Source: Cerrena zonata
Taxonomy: Eukaryota > Basidiomycota > Agaricomycetes > Polyporales > Cerrenaceae
DNA: 64,000 bases
NCBI GenBank assembly: GCA_038087015.1
Contig: JASBNA010000047.1
Coordinates: forward strand, 62,001-126,000
Reading direction: 5' to 3'
The notes under the pieces are model-generated. The model was not told the DNA's origin. It made no database searches and saw nothing but the letters and a program-made list of their open reading frames with translations. Every line of letters begins with the position of its first letter. The stretch's first letter is position 1. Below are positions 1-11,465 of the stretch, one piece after another. A program made the position numbers and the translations under genes.

Positions 1-80
1 GTCAGTGCCGGAGAAACATGTGCCCGTTGTGTCGGCCGGAAGAAGTCAGGGAATTCGGTAGTAGCAAAAAACCCGAGTGA

Positions 81-115
<35 letters not shown>

Positions 116-386
116 AAAGAATAGGCTAAAAGAAAATAAAATAAAACAATAGCTGTTACACCTTCTTAGTAATCTTTCAATACTTTTTATTCTGCTCTGT
201 TTCCTTAAGTTATCATATATACCCACTAGGTGGCTCCGGGTTCAGATAGTAGTGTTATCGCGTGTTGCAGAAGAGTTGCTATTGCTTTTAAGCTGTTGTT
301 AAGCTGTTTTCAGGCTCATTTCAAGCTAATCTCAAGCTATTAATTTTTGTTTTTTTGAATTTTAGTAGGGTATAAGCGGGAGAAAG
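1..386. other. Intergenic region 5' of DNF1 with a long poly-A tract
   Basis: No convincing gene. A run of about 30 A begins near position 83. The stretch next to the DNF1 start is AT-rich promoter-like sequence with no motif I can name. The minus-strand open frame through the poly-A tract is poly-Phe and is not a gene. Confidence 0.6.
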
Positions 387-3300
387 ATGGCCAATCCTAA
401 TCAACTGACCACCAGTGTCAATACCCAATCATCCTCCCGGTATCCCAGTAATGATGAGATATACAACTTTGGTATGGGTGGGGGGATTGAAGAAGCCGCC
501 GATACTTCGGCGGGTAATACCACTAGAGATGCACAAACCGCATCCCTGAACTATGATAGTCGAAGCAATAATGATCAAAGTAGTGATACCAATCAGCTTG
601 CGGTTAAGGGGGATGTTGAACAGGAGAAGGAAAATAATCAATATTCGTCGACATCGTCATCTTCACTAAATCAAAATAATCAATCGAAATATAATAAGGT
701 ATCGGATTTAATCAATACAAAACCCCCAACATTTAAAGATTCAGTGCAAACATTCTTCTATAATCATAATTTGGCATCCAGACCAGCGTATTTAAATGAA
801 ATCTATTCGAATATCCCTCGTTATGTTTATTTCAATAAAGAATTACCAAGTGATATGAAATACCCAAATTCAGATTTCCCAATTGTTCCGTATCCTAGAA
901 ATAAAATTAGAACAACCAAATACACTCCTCTTTCGTTTTTACCTAAAAATATCACTTTCCAATTCACCAACGTTGCAAACACTTATTTTTTGGCGGTGGT
1001 TATCTTGGGTGCTTTCCAAATCTTTGGGGTTGAATCTCCGGGTTTGGCGGCCGTTCCGCTTATTGTCATTGTTTGTATCACCGCCATTAAAGATGCTTTT
1101 GAAGATTATAAAAGAGGTAGCTCCGATTTAGAATTAAACAATTCTCCTATTCATCTATTACAAGGTTTAAATAATCCAAACGTGGTGACTAATTATGTGG
1201 GTCCTTGGAGAAGATTTAAGAAAGCTTGTACTAGAGTAAATCGGAAAATGTTCAAAGGTATCAAGAAAGGTTGCATTATGACGTTTGCTAAAAAAGAAAC
1301 CAAACAAGAATATATTAGGGAACAAGCTCAAAGTAATGAAAATGCTTTACATCGGGTTTCAACAATTCATTCGGATTATTCGTATCATTCAGAAATGTAT
1401 AATCCTTCTTTCCTTTCGGATGCTCGTTCAGTTCCTGCTGCTAGGAAATCTCATCAATCTCGTCGCTCTCATAATAAAAATCCTTCAAAACCTTCTCCTA
1501 ATTCTCTATTAAACCCTCTTTTACAAAAAAATCAATTAGAAAATGGTGATATTTCGAAATCTTCTTTTAAAAATCGTTGTTGGAAAGATATTAGTGTTGG
1601 TGATATGATTAGAGTTCGTGCCAATGAAGAAGTTCCTGCTGATGTCATTATTATTTCTTCTTCTGATGTAGAAGGTAATTGTTATATTGAAACTAAAAAC
1701 TTGGATGGGGAAACTAATTTGAAAAATAAAACTTCTTTACATTGTGGTGGTTCTTCAAATTTAAAACACTCAAAAGATTTGGGTTCAACCAAATTTTGGG
1801 TCGAATGTGATGCTCCAAATCCAAGTTTATACACTTTTAAAGGAACTATTCATTATGAAAATTTCGATGACTCTGGTAATTTAATTAATCCTGATGAAAA
1901 AGAAGCAATTAATAATGATAATGTCATGTTGCGTGGTTCTACTTTAAGAAATACTAAATGGATTATTGGTTTGGTGGTTTACACTGGTGAAGAAACTAAA
2001 ATCATGTTGAATTCTGGTATCACTCCTACCAAATCTTCAAGAATTTCAAAAGAGTTAAATTTATCAGTCATTATTAATTTTGCCCTTTTATTCATTTTAT
2101 GTTTTGTTAGTGGATTAATTAATGGTTTATTTTATGATAAAAAACATGTTTCAAGATTATATTTTGACTATAAACCGTATGGTAAAACTCCTGCTGCTAA
2201 TGGGGTCATTTCCTTTTTCGTTACTTTAATCATTTATCAATCTTTGGTTCCTATTTCTCTTTATATTTCGGTGGAAATTATCAAAACTTTACAAGCCTTT
2301 TTCATTTTTTCAGATATTAAAATGTATTATGAAAAATTGGATTTTCCCTGTGTTCCTAAAACTTGGAATATTAGTGATGATTTAGGTCAAATTGAATATA
2401 TTTTCAGTGATAAAACTGGTACTTTAACTCAAAATGTTATGGAATTTAAAAAATGTACCATCAATGGTAAATCTTACGGTTTGGCTTACACTGAAGCTAA
2501 ACAAGGTTTGGACAAACGTAACGGTGTTGATGTTATCAAAGAACAAGAAGTTTGGAAAACAAGAATTGATTCAAATAAATCAGAAATGATTGATAATTTA
2601 ATCCAATATTCAAATAATGATCAACTTCGAAGTGATCGTTTAACTTTTGTTTCTAATGCTTATGTTGAAGATACTTTAATTAATAAGTCAGACCAAAAAA
2701 TTCATAATGAACAATTCATGTTTGCCTTGGCGCTTTGTCATACCGTGGTTACTGAACAAAATGATGAAGATCCTGAATTGAGAGATTTTAAAGCAGAATC
2801 TCCAGATGAAGCAGCTTTGGTTTCTGTAGCAAGTGATGTTGGTATTGTCTTTAAAAATCGTATGAGAAAATCAGTCATCTTAAGTATTTATGGTGAAGAC
2901 CAGGAATTTGAATTATTGGAAATCATTCCATTTAGTTCTGCTAGAAAAAGAATGTCTTGTATTTTTAGATTCCCAGATGGTACTATTAAAGTCATTTCAA
3001 AAGGTGCTGATAACGTTATTTTCCAAAGATTATCTTCTGGAACTGATGATGATCTTATTCATAAAACTGCTTTACATTTAGAAGATTATGCTAAAGAAGG
3101 TTTAAGAACTTTATGTATCGCAGAACGTGAGTTAGATCCAAAATTTTTCGATGACTGGCATAGACGTTATAAAGAAGCTGCTTCATCAATAGAAGACGAT
3201 GCTGAAATAATGCTTGAAAAATTAAGTGAAGACGTTGAATCAGACTTGCTTTTATTAGGTGGTACTGCTATCGAAGATCGTTTACAACAGGGTGTGCCAG

Positions 3301-5141
3301 ACTCGATCGCTTTATTAGCTCAAGCCGGTATTAAATTATGGGTTTTAACTGGTGATCGTATCGAAACTGCTATTAATATAGGGTTTTCTTGTAACTTATT
3401 GGGTAACGACATGAAATTATTAGTGGTTAGACCTGATGATAAAGATGCTTCAAATATTCAATATGTTGATGAATTAATCAGTAAGTACTTGAAAGAATCT
3501 TTCCAGATTGAGGCTAGTTCTTCTCGGGATATCGATGGCTTGATTAAGTCTGCTGTTAAAGATCATTCAACCCCAAGTTCAAATGCCGCTTTAATTATTG
3601 ATGGTGCAGCATTATCTTTGGTTTTCAATGATTCAAATGATGAACATATTCAAAATTTGAGAAAGAAATTCCTTATTCTAGGCAAACAATGTAACTCTGT
3701 TCTTTGTTGTCGTGTTTCACCAGCTCAAAAAGCTGAAGTTGTTAAAATTGTTAAAAATAGTTTGAAAGTTATGACTTTGGCTATCGGTGATGGGGCTAAC
3801 GATGTCGCTATGATTCAAGCTGCCAATGTTGGTGTTGGTATTGCTGGTGAGGAAGGTAGACAAGCTGTCATGTCATCTGATTATGCAATTGGTCAATTTA
3901 GATTCCTATCTAGACTTTTATTGGTCCATGGAAGATGGTCTTATAAAAGATTGGCTGAAATGGTTCCTTGTTTCTTCTATAAAAATGTTGTTTTCACTTT
4001 AACATGTTTCTGGTATGGTATATATAATGATTTTGATGGTTCTTATCTTTATGAATATACCTACTTGATGTTTTATAATTTAGCATTTACTTCTTTGCCT
4101 GTTATTGTGTTGGCTGTTTTGGATCAAGATGTTTCCGATACCATTTCCTTGGTTGTTCCTCAATTATATAGAACTGGGGTTTTGGGATTAGAATGGTCTC
4201 AATATAAATTCGTATGGTATATGTTGGACGGCCTTTATCAATCTGTTATTTCATTTTTCTTTCCATATTTGTTATTCTATATCAGTTTCCAAAATCCTCA
4301 AGGTTTAGCTGTTGATCACAGATTCTGGATTGGTGTTGTTGCTGCTTGTATTAGTGTTACTGCTTGTGATATTTATGTTTTATTACAACAATACAGATGG
4401 GATTGGTTATCTTTATTAATTGATGCCTTATCTATTTTAGTTGTTTATTTCTGGTCAGGTGTTTGGAGTTCTAGAATTTACGCTGGTGAATTTTATAAAG
4501 CCGGTGCTCAAGTTTTAGGTACCTTAGGTTGTTGGTGTTGTATCTTTATTGGGGTAATAGTTAACCTCTTACCAAGATTTACCTATGATTTCTTAATGAG
4601 AAACTTCAAACCCAGGGATATTGACATTATTAGAGAAAGAGCCCGCAGAGGTGAATATATCGATTATCCTGAAGGTTATGATCCAACTAATTTAGAAGAT
4701 ATTGAAAGACATAGAATTTTAACCCGTCTCAATCAAGGTGATACCGAATTATTAGAAAAGATTGAAAATAATATCGAATCCGATACTTTGGCGGGCCGTG
4801 AATCTACTCACGAAAATTCAGAAGAACACGAAGCCAATAATCCATTTGCCAAAACTTTTAAATCTATTAGACGTTCCACAATCTCTAGATCAAGAAGAGG
4901 TACTGTCTCAAGATCAAGAAGAAGCACTGTTAATGACCAAAGTAAGCATCATCAACAATTACTCAGTAAACCTCTCAATTTACATGAATTAAGATTACAA
5001 ATGATTAAAGATGGTGAATACAACACCGGATCTCGCAATTCATTAGAAAGAATTAGTACGACTCACGAATTACCTGGTTTAACTCAAGCTGAAACTCTTA
5101 TTTCATACCACAAGCGTAATTCTATAAACTTTGATGGTTAA
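387..5141 (+). CDS. DNF1: P4-type phospholipid-translocating ATPase (flippase), Dnf1/Dnf2 type
   Basis: Plasma-membrane/endosomal aminophospholipid flippase that moves lipids from the outer to the cytosolic leaflet, working with a Cdc50-family subunit. At 1584 residues it is close to the length of S. cerevisiae Dnf1 (about 1570). Visible landmarks are a low-complexity N-terminal tail, an N-terminal segment with the flippase-type PLSFLPKN motif, the PISL motif in TM4 (P4-ATPases have this where cation pumps have PEGL), and the phosphorylation motif DKTGT with the acceptor Asp near residue 675. Further on are KGAD in the nucleotide-binding domain, the hinge motif GDGANDVAMIQ, and about six C-terminal TM helices. 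The cytosolic tail contains repeated RRSTxSRSRRGTxSRSRR-like basic/Ser segments, plausible kinase targets. The ORF is uninterrupted. Whether it is the Dnf1 or Dnf2 orthologue cannot be decided here. Confidence 0.95.
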   Translation: MANPNQLTTSVNTQSSSRYPSNDEIYNFGMGGGIEEAADTSAGNTTRDAQTASLNYDSRSNNDQSSDTNQLAVKGDVEQEKENNQYSSTSSSSLNQNNQSKYNKVSDLINTKPPTFKDSVQTFFYNHNLASRPAYLNEIYSNIPRYVYFNKELPSDMKYPNSDFPIVPYPRNKIRTTKYTPLSFLPKNITFQFTNVANTYFLAVVILGAFQIFGVESPGLAAVPLIVIVCITAIKDAFEDYKRGSSDLELNNSPIHLLQGLNNPNVVTNYVGPWRRFKKACTRVNRKMFKGIKKGCIMTFAKKETKQEYIREQAQSNENALHRVSTIHSDYSYHSEMYNPSFLSDARSVPAARKSHQSRRSHNKNPSKPSPNSLLNPLLQKNQLENGDISKSSFKNRCWKDISVGDMIRVRANEEVPADVIIISSSDVEGNCYIETKNLDGETNLKNKTSLHCGGSSNLKHSKDLGSTKFWVECDAPNPSLYTFKGTIHYENFDDSGNLINPDEKEAINNDNVMLRGSTLRNTKWIIGLVVYTGEETKIMLNSGITPTKSSRISKELNLSVIINFALLFILCFVSGLINGLFYDKKHVSRLYFDYKPYGKTPAANGVISFFVTLIIYQSLVPISLYISVEIIKTLQAFFIFSDIKMYYEKLDFPCVPKTWNISDDLGQIEYIFSDKTGTLTQNVMEFKKCTINGKSYGLAYTEAKQGLDKRNGVDVIKEQEVWKTRIDSNKSEMIDNLIQYSNNDQLRSDRLTFVSNAYVEDTLINKSDQKIHNEQFMFALALCHTVVTEQNDEDPELRDFKAESPDEAALVSVASDVGIVFKNRMRKSVILSIYGEDQEFELLEIIPFSSARKRMSCIFRFPDGTIKVISKGADNVIFQRLSSGTDDDLIHKTALHLEDYAKEGLRTLCIAERELDPKFFDDWHRRYKEAASSIEDDAEIMLEKLSEDVESDLLLLGGTAIEDRLQQGVPDSIALLAQAGIKLWVLTGDRIETAINIGFSCNLLGNDMKLLVVRPDDKDASNIQYVDELISKYLKESFQIEASSSRDIDGLIKSAVKDHSTPSSNAALIIDGAALSLVFNDSNDEHIQNLRKKFLILGKQCNSVLCCRVSPAQKAEVVKIVKNSLKVMTLAIGDGANDVAMIQAANVGVGIAGEEGRQAVMSSDYAIGQFRFLSRLLLVHGRWSYKRLAEMVPCFFYKNVVFTLTCFWYGIYNDFDGSYLYEYTYLMFYNLAFTSLPVIVLAVLDQDVSDTISLVVPQLYRTGVLGLEWSQYKFVWYMLDGLYQSVISFFFPYLLFYISFQNPQGLAVDHRFWIGVVAACISVTACDIYVLLQQYRWDWLSLLIDALSILVVYFWSGVWSSRIYAGEFYKAGAQVLGTLGCWCCIFIGVIVNLLPRFTYDFLMRNFKPRDIDIIRERARRGEYIDYPEGYDPTNLEDIERHRILTRLNQGDTELLEKIENNIESDTLAGRESTHENSEEHEANNPFAKTFKSIRRSTISRSRRGTVSRSRRSTVNDQSKHHQQLLSKPLNLHELRLQMIKDGEYNTGSRNSLERISTTHELPGLTQAETLISYHKRNSINFDG

Positions 5142-5506
5142 TGATTACAATGTTCTCAGTTGTCAAAAATTAATCTTTTATTTCTTCTAATACGTTTAGA
5201 GGCTCTGTTCATTAAATTTTTCGAAGTCAGGGTCCTATTTAATTTATTTCTCCTCTTATATATTCCTTCACTATGCGCTGTATAAATTATACCATTTCTT
5301 TCCTTCATGTATATTATTTAAATAAATATTTGTTTTAGAGAAGCGTAGTTATTGAATTCACTTGGCTTTGACTAGTGCGACATTTTTTTTTTTTGGCTCG
5401 ATGTTTAATACATAGAAAAGTTTTGAAAAAAAAAATATAAGCATTGATTGTTTGATTACTATTGAAGAATATTCGACAGAGATTGAAAGCATTCTTTGAA
5501 TAAAGA
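5142..5506. other. Intergenic region between DNF1 and CFT2
   Basis: AT-rich 3' flank of DNF1 and 5' flank of CFT2. It holds short A and T runs only; no RNA gene or repeat was recognised. Confidence 0.5.
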
Positions 5507-8345
5507 ATGTTCAACTTTACCATAGTGACACCCTCTAGTGGTGGCATCTCTTGTCGAGCAGCAATACTTTCCTTTGATAATGAGATCAAGATACTAGCGG
5601 ACCCAAGTTGGAATGGTAAAAATCCTGATGATATTCTTTTCATGGAAAGCCACTTGAAAGAGGTCAGTTTGATTATATTATCCCACTCCACCCCTGAGTT
5701 TATAGGTGGATTCATCTTGTTATGTGTCAAATTCCGAGCTTAATGTCCAATATACCAATTTATTCAACATTACCGATCAATCAATTAGGAAGAATATCGA
5801 CAGTTGAATATTACCGTTCATGTGGGATCTTAGGTCCATTGGAATCAGCGATAATGGAGGTTGTTGATGTTGATGAATGGTTTGATAAAGTTCAACCATT
5901 AAAGTATAACCAGGCATTAACTTTATTCGATGGTAGAATAGTCATGACACCTCATAATGCAGGGCATACCTTAGGGGGTACTTTCTGGCTTATAACGAAA
6001 AGATTAGAAAAGATTATTTATGCACCATCTTGGAATCATTCTAAGGATTCGTTCTTGAATAGTGCAAGTTTCTTGTCAACAAGTACCGGTAATCCTTTAT
6101 CTTCTTTAATTAGACCGACTGTTTTAATTACTAATACTGACCTTGGTTCGTCAATGTCACATAAAAAGAGGACAGAGAAATTCTTACAGTTAGTCGATGC
6201 GACCTTAGCAAATGGTGGTGCAGTATTGTTACCAACTACCCTATCAGGGCGTTTTCTTGAGTTATTGCACTTAGTTGATGAGCATCTTCAAGGAGCACCT
6301 ATTCCAGTTTATTTCCTATCCTATTCTGGTACTAGAGTGTTGAGTTATGCTTCAAATTTTCTTGAGTGGATGTCCAGTCAATTGTTTAAAAGTTATGAGG
6401 ATTTTGCCGCTGGTGATGCTACTGGTCAAAGTAAGCTTCCTTTCAATCCTGCTAAAGTGGATTTATTACTGGATCCCGATGAGCTCATACAACTAGCAGG
6501 TCCAAAAATTGTCTTTGCTTCAGGTATAGATTTAAAAAATGGTGACATGTCTTCGCAGGCTTTACAATACTTATGTCAAGACGAGAAGACTACAATCATT
6601 TTAACCGAAAAGACCCATTTTGGTTCAGAAGGTTCTATCAATGCACAACTATTTAAATCATGGTATAATCTAGCAAAAAAGAAACAAGGTGGCCAAGCTC
6701 CTGAAGATGGTGTCGCAGTTCCATTCGAAGAAACCATATCACTAGATAGTTGGACTCGTGAAGAGAAGCTTATTGGTGGTGAATTGGCCGAATTTCAACA
6801 ACGAATTAACAACCAGAGACAACAAAAGTTGCTCGCTAAAGTAAGAGAAAAACAAAATGAAAATTTATTAAATACAGACTCCTTGAATGCTGAAGATTCA
6901 TCCGAAGATGAGGATGAAGGAAACACTACCGACGAAGAAAGAACCGATGAACAAACTGCTGATCCTTCAAAAGCCACACCAAGTATAAATAACGGTCTCG
7001 ATTCAAAAGCAATAGCCGTTAATCAACTTTCAGCCCATGAAACCTTCATTACAGACTATGTTAAAGAATCACTAGAAGCTTACAGACCTTTGGATATCAA
7101 AATCACTTATAAACTTAGACCTAGACAGGCTATGTTCCCATATATTAGTAATAACTATAAACAAAACTTCGACGATTATGGAGAAGTTATTGACGTTAAA
7201 TCATTTCAAAAAGCTGATGAGTCTTCTAATAAAAAGCTTATTATGGAAAGCAAGAAGAAATTTGAAAAGAAATGGGGTAATGATAAGATGGGAATAAAAA
7301 AGACAGCAAAAATAAAAACAACAATCAAAATAAGCTCACGCCACAAGAGCAACTTAATAATGAATTATTACAAAATAACTTAGATACTTTATTCAACCCA
7401 AGGAAGAGAGTACCTCTCGCAGCTGCATCAACCTTTTCTAATCAAGCAGTTGAGCTAAAAGCAAGATGTGGATTGTCCTTTGTTGATTTATCAGGTATAG
7501 TTGATATCAGATCTTTGGGGTTGATTGTGTCTGCATTAAAGCCATACAATTTATTATTATTACCAGACTTGAGTATAAAAAATGATTCATCCGAAGAATT
7601 AGATGGCTTGAGAACAGTAAGACAGGTCTTCGAGCAACAACAAGAAGATCAGCAATTAGAAAACAGTAAAAAATCCATGTTCACTTCATCTCGTTTCCTT
7701 TCCTCCTCCGCAATAAGAAGTGGTGTAAGTGGTGGTTTGAACAACAGTTCAAAAATGAATATCATATCCGTCAGCAATAATAACCCTGTTGAGATTGGTG
7801 GGGATGGAAGTGGTGTCGGTATCAATGATTTTGAAGTCAAACTTGATGAAAAGTTGATAGAATCTTTGAAATGGCAAAAAATCGCTGATAGTTATAGTAT
7901 TGCTCAAGTATATGGGAAACTTGACGTGAGAAACCCACACTTCAACCCCCACAAAAAACAGAAAACAGTGGCAGACTATATTAATCCATCCAGTGAGTTT
8001 ATATTGAGACATCTTCTGAAAGAAGAATATTTACAGAAACAACAAAAATTGGTTCAAGATAAAAAATTGGCCAATGCAGCCCAATTAATGAATAGAAGCG
8101 GGCCTAAGTTGGCCATTGGTAATATTAGACTACCTGAATTGAAGAAAAAACTCTTGAGTAAGAACTACAATGCTGAATTCAAGAGTGAAGGTACGCTTGT
8201 TGTCAACGATACTTTGGCAATTCGTAAAGTAGCCTATACTTCTTCGGAAACTGATGACACTGGGGATATAGTTATAGATGGAATGATGGGTCCGTTATAC
8301 TACGAGGTTAAGGAATGCATAAGTGAAATGCTTGCATATGTTTAA
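5507..8345 (+). CDS. CFT2: Cleavage/polyadenylation factor subunit Cft2 (CPSF100-like), two apparent frameshifts
   Basis: Non-catalytic metallo-beta-lactamase/beta-CASP subunit of the pre-mRNA 3'-end cleavage and polyadenylation factor, in the nucleus. Similarity to yeast Cft2 runs through three reading frames: 5507 to about 5735, about 5733 to 7290, and about 7293 to 8345. The fold is recognisable from the N-terminal strand, the segment IPIYSTLPINQLGRIS and the GHTLGG motif. The usual nuclease motif HxHxDH is absent, as expected for the CPSF100 branch. The C-terminal third has the Cft2-type ending with EFKSEGTLVVND and IDGMMGPLYYEV. Each break behaves as one lost base, at CC 5734-5735 and near GGG 7290-7292 or A6 7296-7301. 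Restoring frame gives about 946 residues (S. cerevisiae about 860). The gene is normally essential, so sequencing error is likelier than decay. Start ATG 5507 gives an N-terminus matching the family. Confidence 0.88.
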
Positions 8346-8589
8346 TGAAGTAAAATTATAATACACGTATATATCTATAAAGAATAGTAGGAATAGTATC
8401 ACCATGTGGCAGCCAAACGGGCCTCTTAACAAAAAAAAAAAAGTAGAGTCGTGTGTATCCCGAGTTTGAAACTTTTTTCCTTTGGCCAATAAGCACCAGG
8501 AAATTTTAAGCTGACATAACTCAAGTATCGAGTAATTTGACCTTTACAAGTATCCTTTGAAGGCATAAATACAGACAAGTTAAACAGAG

Positions 8590-8868
8590 ATGCAACCATA
8601 CTCTAGATCTGGTGGTACCAGAAGATGTTTTTATGAATTCCAAACTTTGGTGGCATGTTACACTTCTGCTGATACTGTTTCCAAGAAAGAATGTACTCCA
8701 AATTTCGATGATTACTTTGAATGTTTACATGGTTTTAAAGAAAGAGAAAGAACTAGACTTATGTTGCAACAATTGAAAGAAAACGAAACCACTAAAAATG
8801 GTGTCACTGCATCTGATTTGTATAAATCAGCCGGTGCTGTATACGAAAACTTAGATTTAGTCAAATAG
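8590..8868 (+). CDS. Twin CX9C protein, probable Complex I NDUFS5-like (15 kDa) subunit
   Basis: A 92-residue protein with a twin CX9C motif: Cys14-x9-Cys24 and Cys36-x9-Cys46 (approximate numbering). This is the signature of small intermembrane-space proteins imported by Mia40. The sequence around the second pair (KKEC...DDYFECLHG followed by K/R-rich helix) resembles the Complex I accessory subunit NDUFS5. If that is right, the organism keeps respiratory Complex I, which S. cerevisiae has lost. There is no cleavable presequence, as expected for this class. It could instead be another CHCH assembly factor; the twin-CX9C assignment is firm, the exact subunit less so. Confidence 0.75.
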   Translation: MQPYSRSGGTRRCFYEFQTLVACYTSADTVSKKECTPNFDDYFECLHGFKERERTRLMLQQLKENETTKNGVTASDLYKSAGAVYENLDLVK

Positions 8869-9359
8869 ATCCATGAAGATAGTTAACCATTTGGTTCAAT
8901 ATTCCGTTCAAGCATTTTATTTGTCACTTGCTTAAGGCCATCACTTTCCTCGTTTGTAAAATAGCATTCATTCTTTGAAAAACAAGAATGACCATATACT
9001 CTTCTCCTTTTTTTCTATTTATTAAAATTTTTCAGCTTAAGGGTTGATATATTTTTGGTTCATACTAAACAACTTATTCATAAATTTCAATAAAAACTAT
9101 GATCAATTACAAGAATTACTTGTAAAGCCAATATGATATGCAATTATTATATAATGAGAGAAACTAAACTATCAAAAAAAAAAAATTAGATGAATGAATG
9201 AAAATTTAAGTAAATTTTATAACCGATTGAAACTAAAACAATAAATATAAGTATGAGTGAAATTAAAGAGTGAAGAAAGGAAAATTAAACAAGCAAAGAA
9301 TACAATCAAAAGGAAAGATTTAAAAGAAATAGAAAAACTGAACCCAAAGATTCCTGAAT
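8869..9359. other. Convergent intergenic region
   Basis: 3' flanks of the NDUFS5-like gene (+) and KRE6/SKN1 (-). AT-rich, with short A runs (for example near 9175). No gene or repeat seen. Confidence 0.5.
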
Positions 9360-11465
9360 CTAACAACCAGTTATTTTATCTTTAGGTCTAGTATATCCAC
9401 CATCTTCGAAAGAGGTAAGATTAGAATTTTGATAAAGATTTAAGTGGTTTTGAATATAATCAGAAGTTGGATAACCTTCTGGATCACAAGTCATACTAAT
9501 GCTGTTTTTAGGTTGGTAAATTCTGACATAGTCAATACGCATATGACTTGGGAAAAGAATTGAGTTCCAATCGATATAAGCCCAATTATTGGAAATACCT
9601 AAATTAAGAATGATTGACATTGGTTCCTTTGAAATTCTTCTAAATCCAACATTACCATTTGGAGATAAAGCATAAGCTTCAAGAGTAAGAGTCGGTTCAT
9701 TAACATGCCAAGTTAAATAACCATCATCATTATCACTTAAATATTCATAACCGAATACTTGATATTTACGTTCACCTTCACCACGTTCATACCAATCAGT
9801 ATTCAAAGTAGTAGTACCAGAAACCGCTTGTTGTAATGGACCACCAGTATAGGTATTCATAGTAGTAATATCTGGATTATGAATTGAAACAAAATTATAA
9901 TCAGGATAATACCAAATATCATAAGGAGCAATTTGATAAGACTGAGAAGCAACGCCAAATAATTTATTAGTATCAACTTCACCTTCTAAAATATCAATTT
10001 CTGGAGCACCTCTACCTTGACCTGGATTTGGATGGTCTTCACCTGGACAAGTACAAGAATTTAATCTTTGACCTGGTAAATAAGAAATACCATCAGGAGA
10101 AGATTGATTTGCGGTAATACCAGCATCACAAGAGTCATAAGTGTAAGGCCAAACCCCTTCAGTACTACCTAAATAACCAGGACGACCTAAGTTACCCATA
10201 GTCCATAAACCTGGCCATAAACCCGAAACATTACCATAATTAGGTAATTGAGCACTAATCATAATCATACCTTGAGAGAAACATAATTGATTCCAACTTT
10301 GAACCATACCGGATCTATAGAATAAATCATGATTTTTCAAAGCGTCCATGGTTAAAACTAAGGTACCATTTGCGGTAGTAACTGCATCAGGATCATACCA
10401 TTCTAAATCATTAGTAGCTTGATAATGAATATCAGGAGCAGTGAAAAATTGATCGTCACCTTCATAAAAAGTTCTACCTTCGACATTAAATTCATCAGAA
10501 AAGGCTAAAACCCATTCTTCACCTCTGAGACTTTTCTTAGTCAAGGCATCTTTTGGAGTATCAGGATCAACTAAACTTGTTCTAATTGCAGCTGCTAAAG
10601 GATAACTATAAGGGGATAATTTAGCATAAGTTTCCGGTTTATAACCAGAAGTTACCCCAGAATAAGTTAAGACTGGGAAAACAATGAAAATGAAAATTGC
10701 CCCAAGTAATAAGACTATTATACCCATAAGACCACCAAAAGATCTTTTATCCATATTTTTCAAATCATGCATGAATCTATTTTTATCATAAGCAGCATCA
10801 GCGATTGGATCAGGGTTATGAAGGTAATCATCTGGTTCTTTTTCATCGATATGTAAAGGAAATGACAGGGCTGGATAACCACCAAAGGGACTAAAATCAG
10901 TAGACTGAACGAAAGGATCTGATTTATTAGATAAAGAATCTTCATCATCTGATCTGAGTAAATTATTTGAAGAATTGAAAGCAGAACCTCCGGCCATACC
11001 AGCACCAGCAGCGGCACCAACCAAGTTACTACTACTATTATTATAACTGCTGTAAGTTGAATTTCTTGAACCGCCCATAGAAGGATATCTATCAAATTCT
11101 GGGGGTACCACCAAAGAATCAGCATGGGGGGAATTTGGAGTACCAGAAAGCCTTCTAGTATTTTGGTTTCTAAAATCATCAACTGAAGATTCCTGAGATA
11201 AAAGATTCGACGAAGTACCATTTCTTGAAGCGTAATTATTATTATAAGCGTTAAATGGTCTGCCGTAATGAGAATTTTCATCATCGGATAAATTGAATGA
11301 GTTTCGACGAGATTCGAAAGATGATGATTCTTCTCCTGGAGATGCAAAGGGGTTTGTTTGTTGGGAATGAAGATCTTGGTGAGATGTTGGTTGATCATAA
11401 GGATTATTCGAATGGCCATCGACACCTAATTGAGGTGTATTAAAGGTAAGATCTCTTTGGGCCAT
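9360..11465 (-). CDS. KRE6: Kre6/Skn1-family beta-1,6-glucan synthesis protein
   Basis: Type II membrane glycoprotein of the secretory pathway needed for cell-wall beta-1,6-glucan. It has 701 residues (S. cerevisiae Kre6 720, Skn1 771). A Ser/Asn-rich cytosolic tail of about 240 residues is followed by one TM segment (GIIVLLLGAIFIFIVFPVL) and a large lumenal GH16-like domain. That domain carries the catalytic-type motif EIDILEGE and the family signature SLWPGLWTMGNLGRPGYLG-like segment. Cysteines near the C-terminus fit a lumenal fold. Kre6 and Skn1 cannot be separated from sequence alone. The ATG at 11465 is the natural start; the upstream region is unusually long (about 1.4 kb to the next gene), which would fit a regulated wall gene. 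Confidence 0.93.
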   Translation of the reverse strand: MAQRDLTFNTPQLGVDGHSNNPYDQPTSHQDLHSQQTNPFASPGEESSSFESRRNSFNLSDDENSHYGRPFNAYNNNYASRNGTSSNLLSQESSVDDFRNQNTRRLSGTPNSPHADSLVVPPEFDRYPSMGGSRNSTYSSYNNSSSNLVGAAAGAGMAGGSAFNSSNNLLRSDDEDSLSNKSDPFVQSTDFSPFGGYPALSFPLHIDEKEPDDYLHNPDPIADAAYDKNRFMHDLKNMDKRSFGGLMGIIVLLLGAIFIFIVFPVLTYSGVTSGYKPETYAKLSPYSYPLAAAIRTSLVDPDTPKDALTKKSLRGEEWVLAFSDEFNVEGRTFYEGDDQFFTAPDIHYQATNDLEWYDPDAVTTANGTLVLTMDALKNHDLFYRSGMVQSWNQLCFSQGMIMISAQLPNYGNVSGLWPGLWTMGNLGRPGYLGSTEGVWPYTYDSCDAGITANQSSPDGISYLPGQRLNSCTCPGEDHPNPGQGRGAPEIDILEGEVDTNKLFGVASQSYQIAPYDIWYYPDYNFVSIHNPDITTMNTYTGGPLQQAVSGTTTLNTDWYERGEGERKYQVFGYEYLSDNDDGYLTWHVNEPTLTLEAYALSPNGNVGFRRISKEPMSIILNLGISNNWAYIDWNSILFPSHMRIDYVRIYQPKNSISMTCDPEGYPTSDYIQNHLNLYQNSNLTSFEDGGYTRPKDKITGC

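Noticed and set aside
5507..7383. CFT2 breaks as introns
   Set aside because: The required shift is a single base, and no GT...branch...AG set lies at either site.
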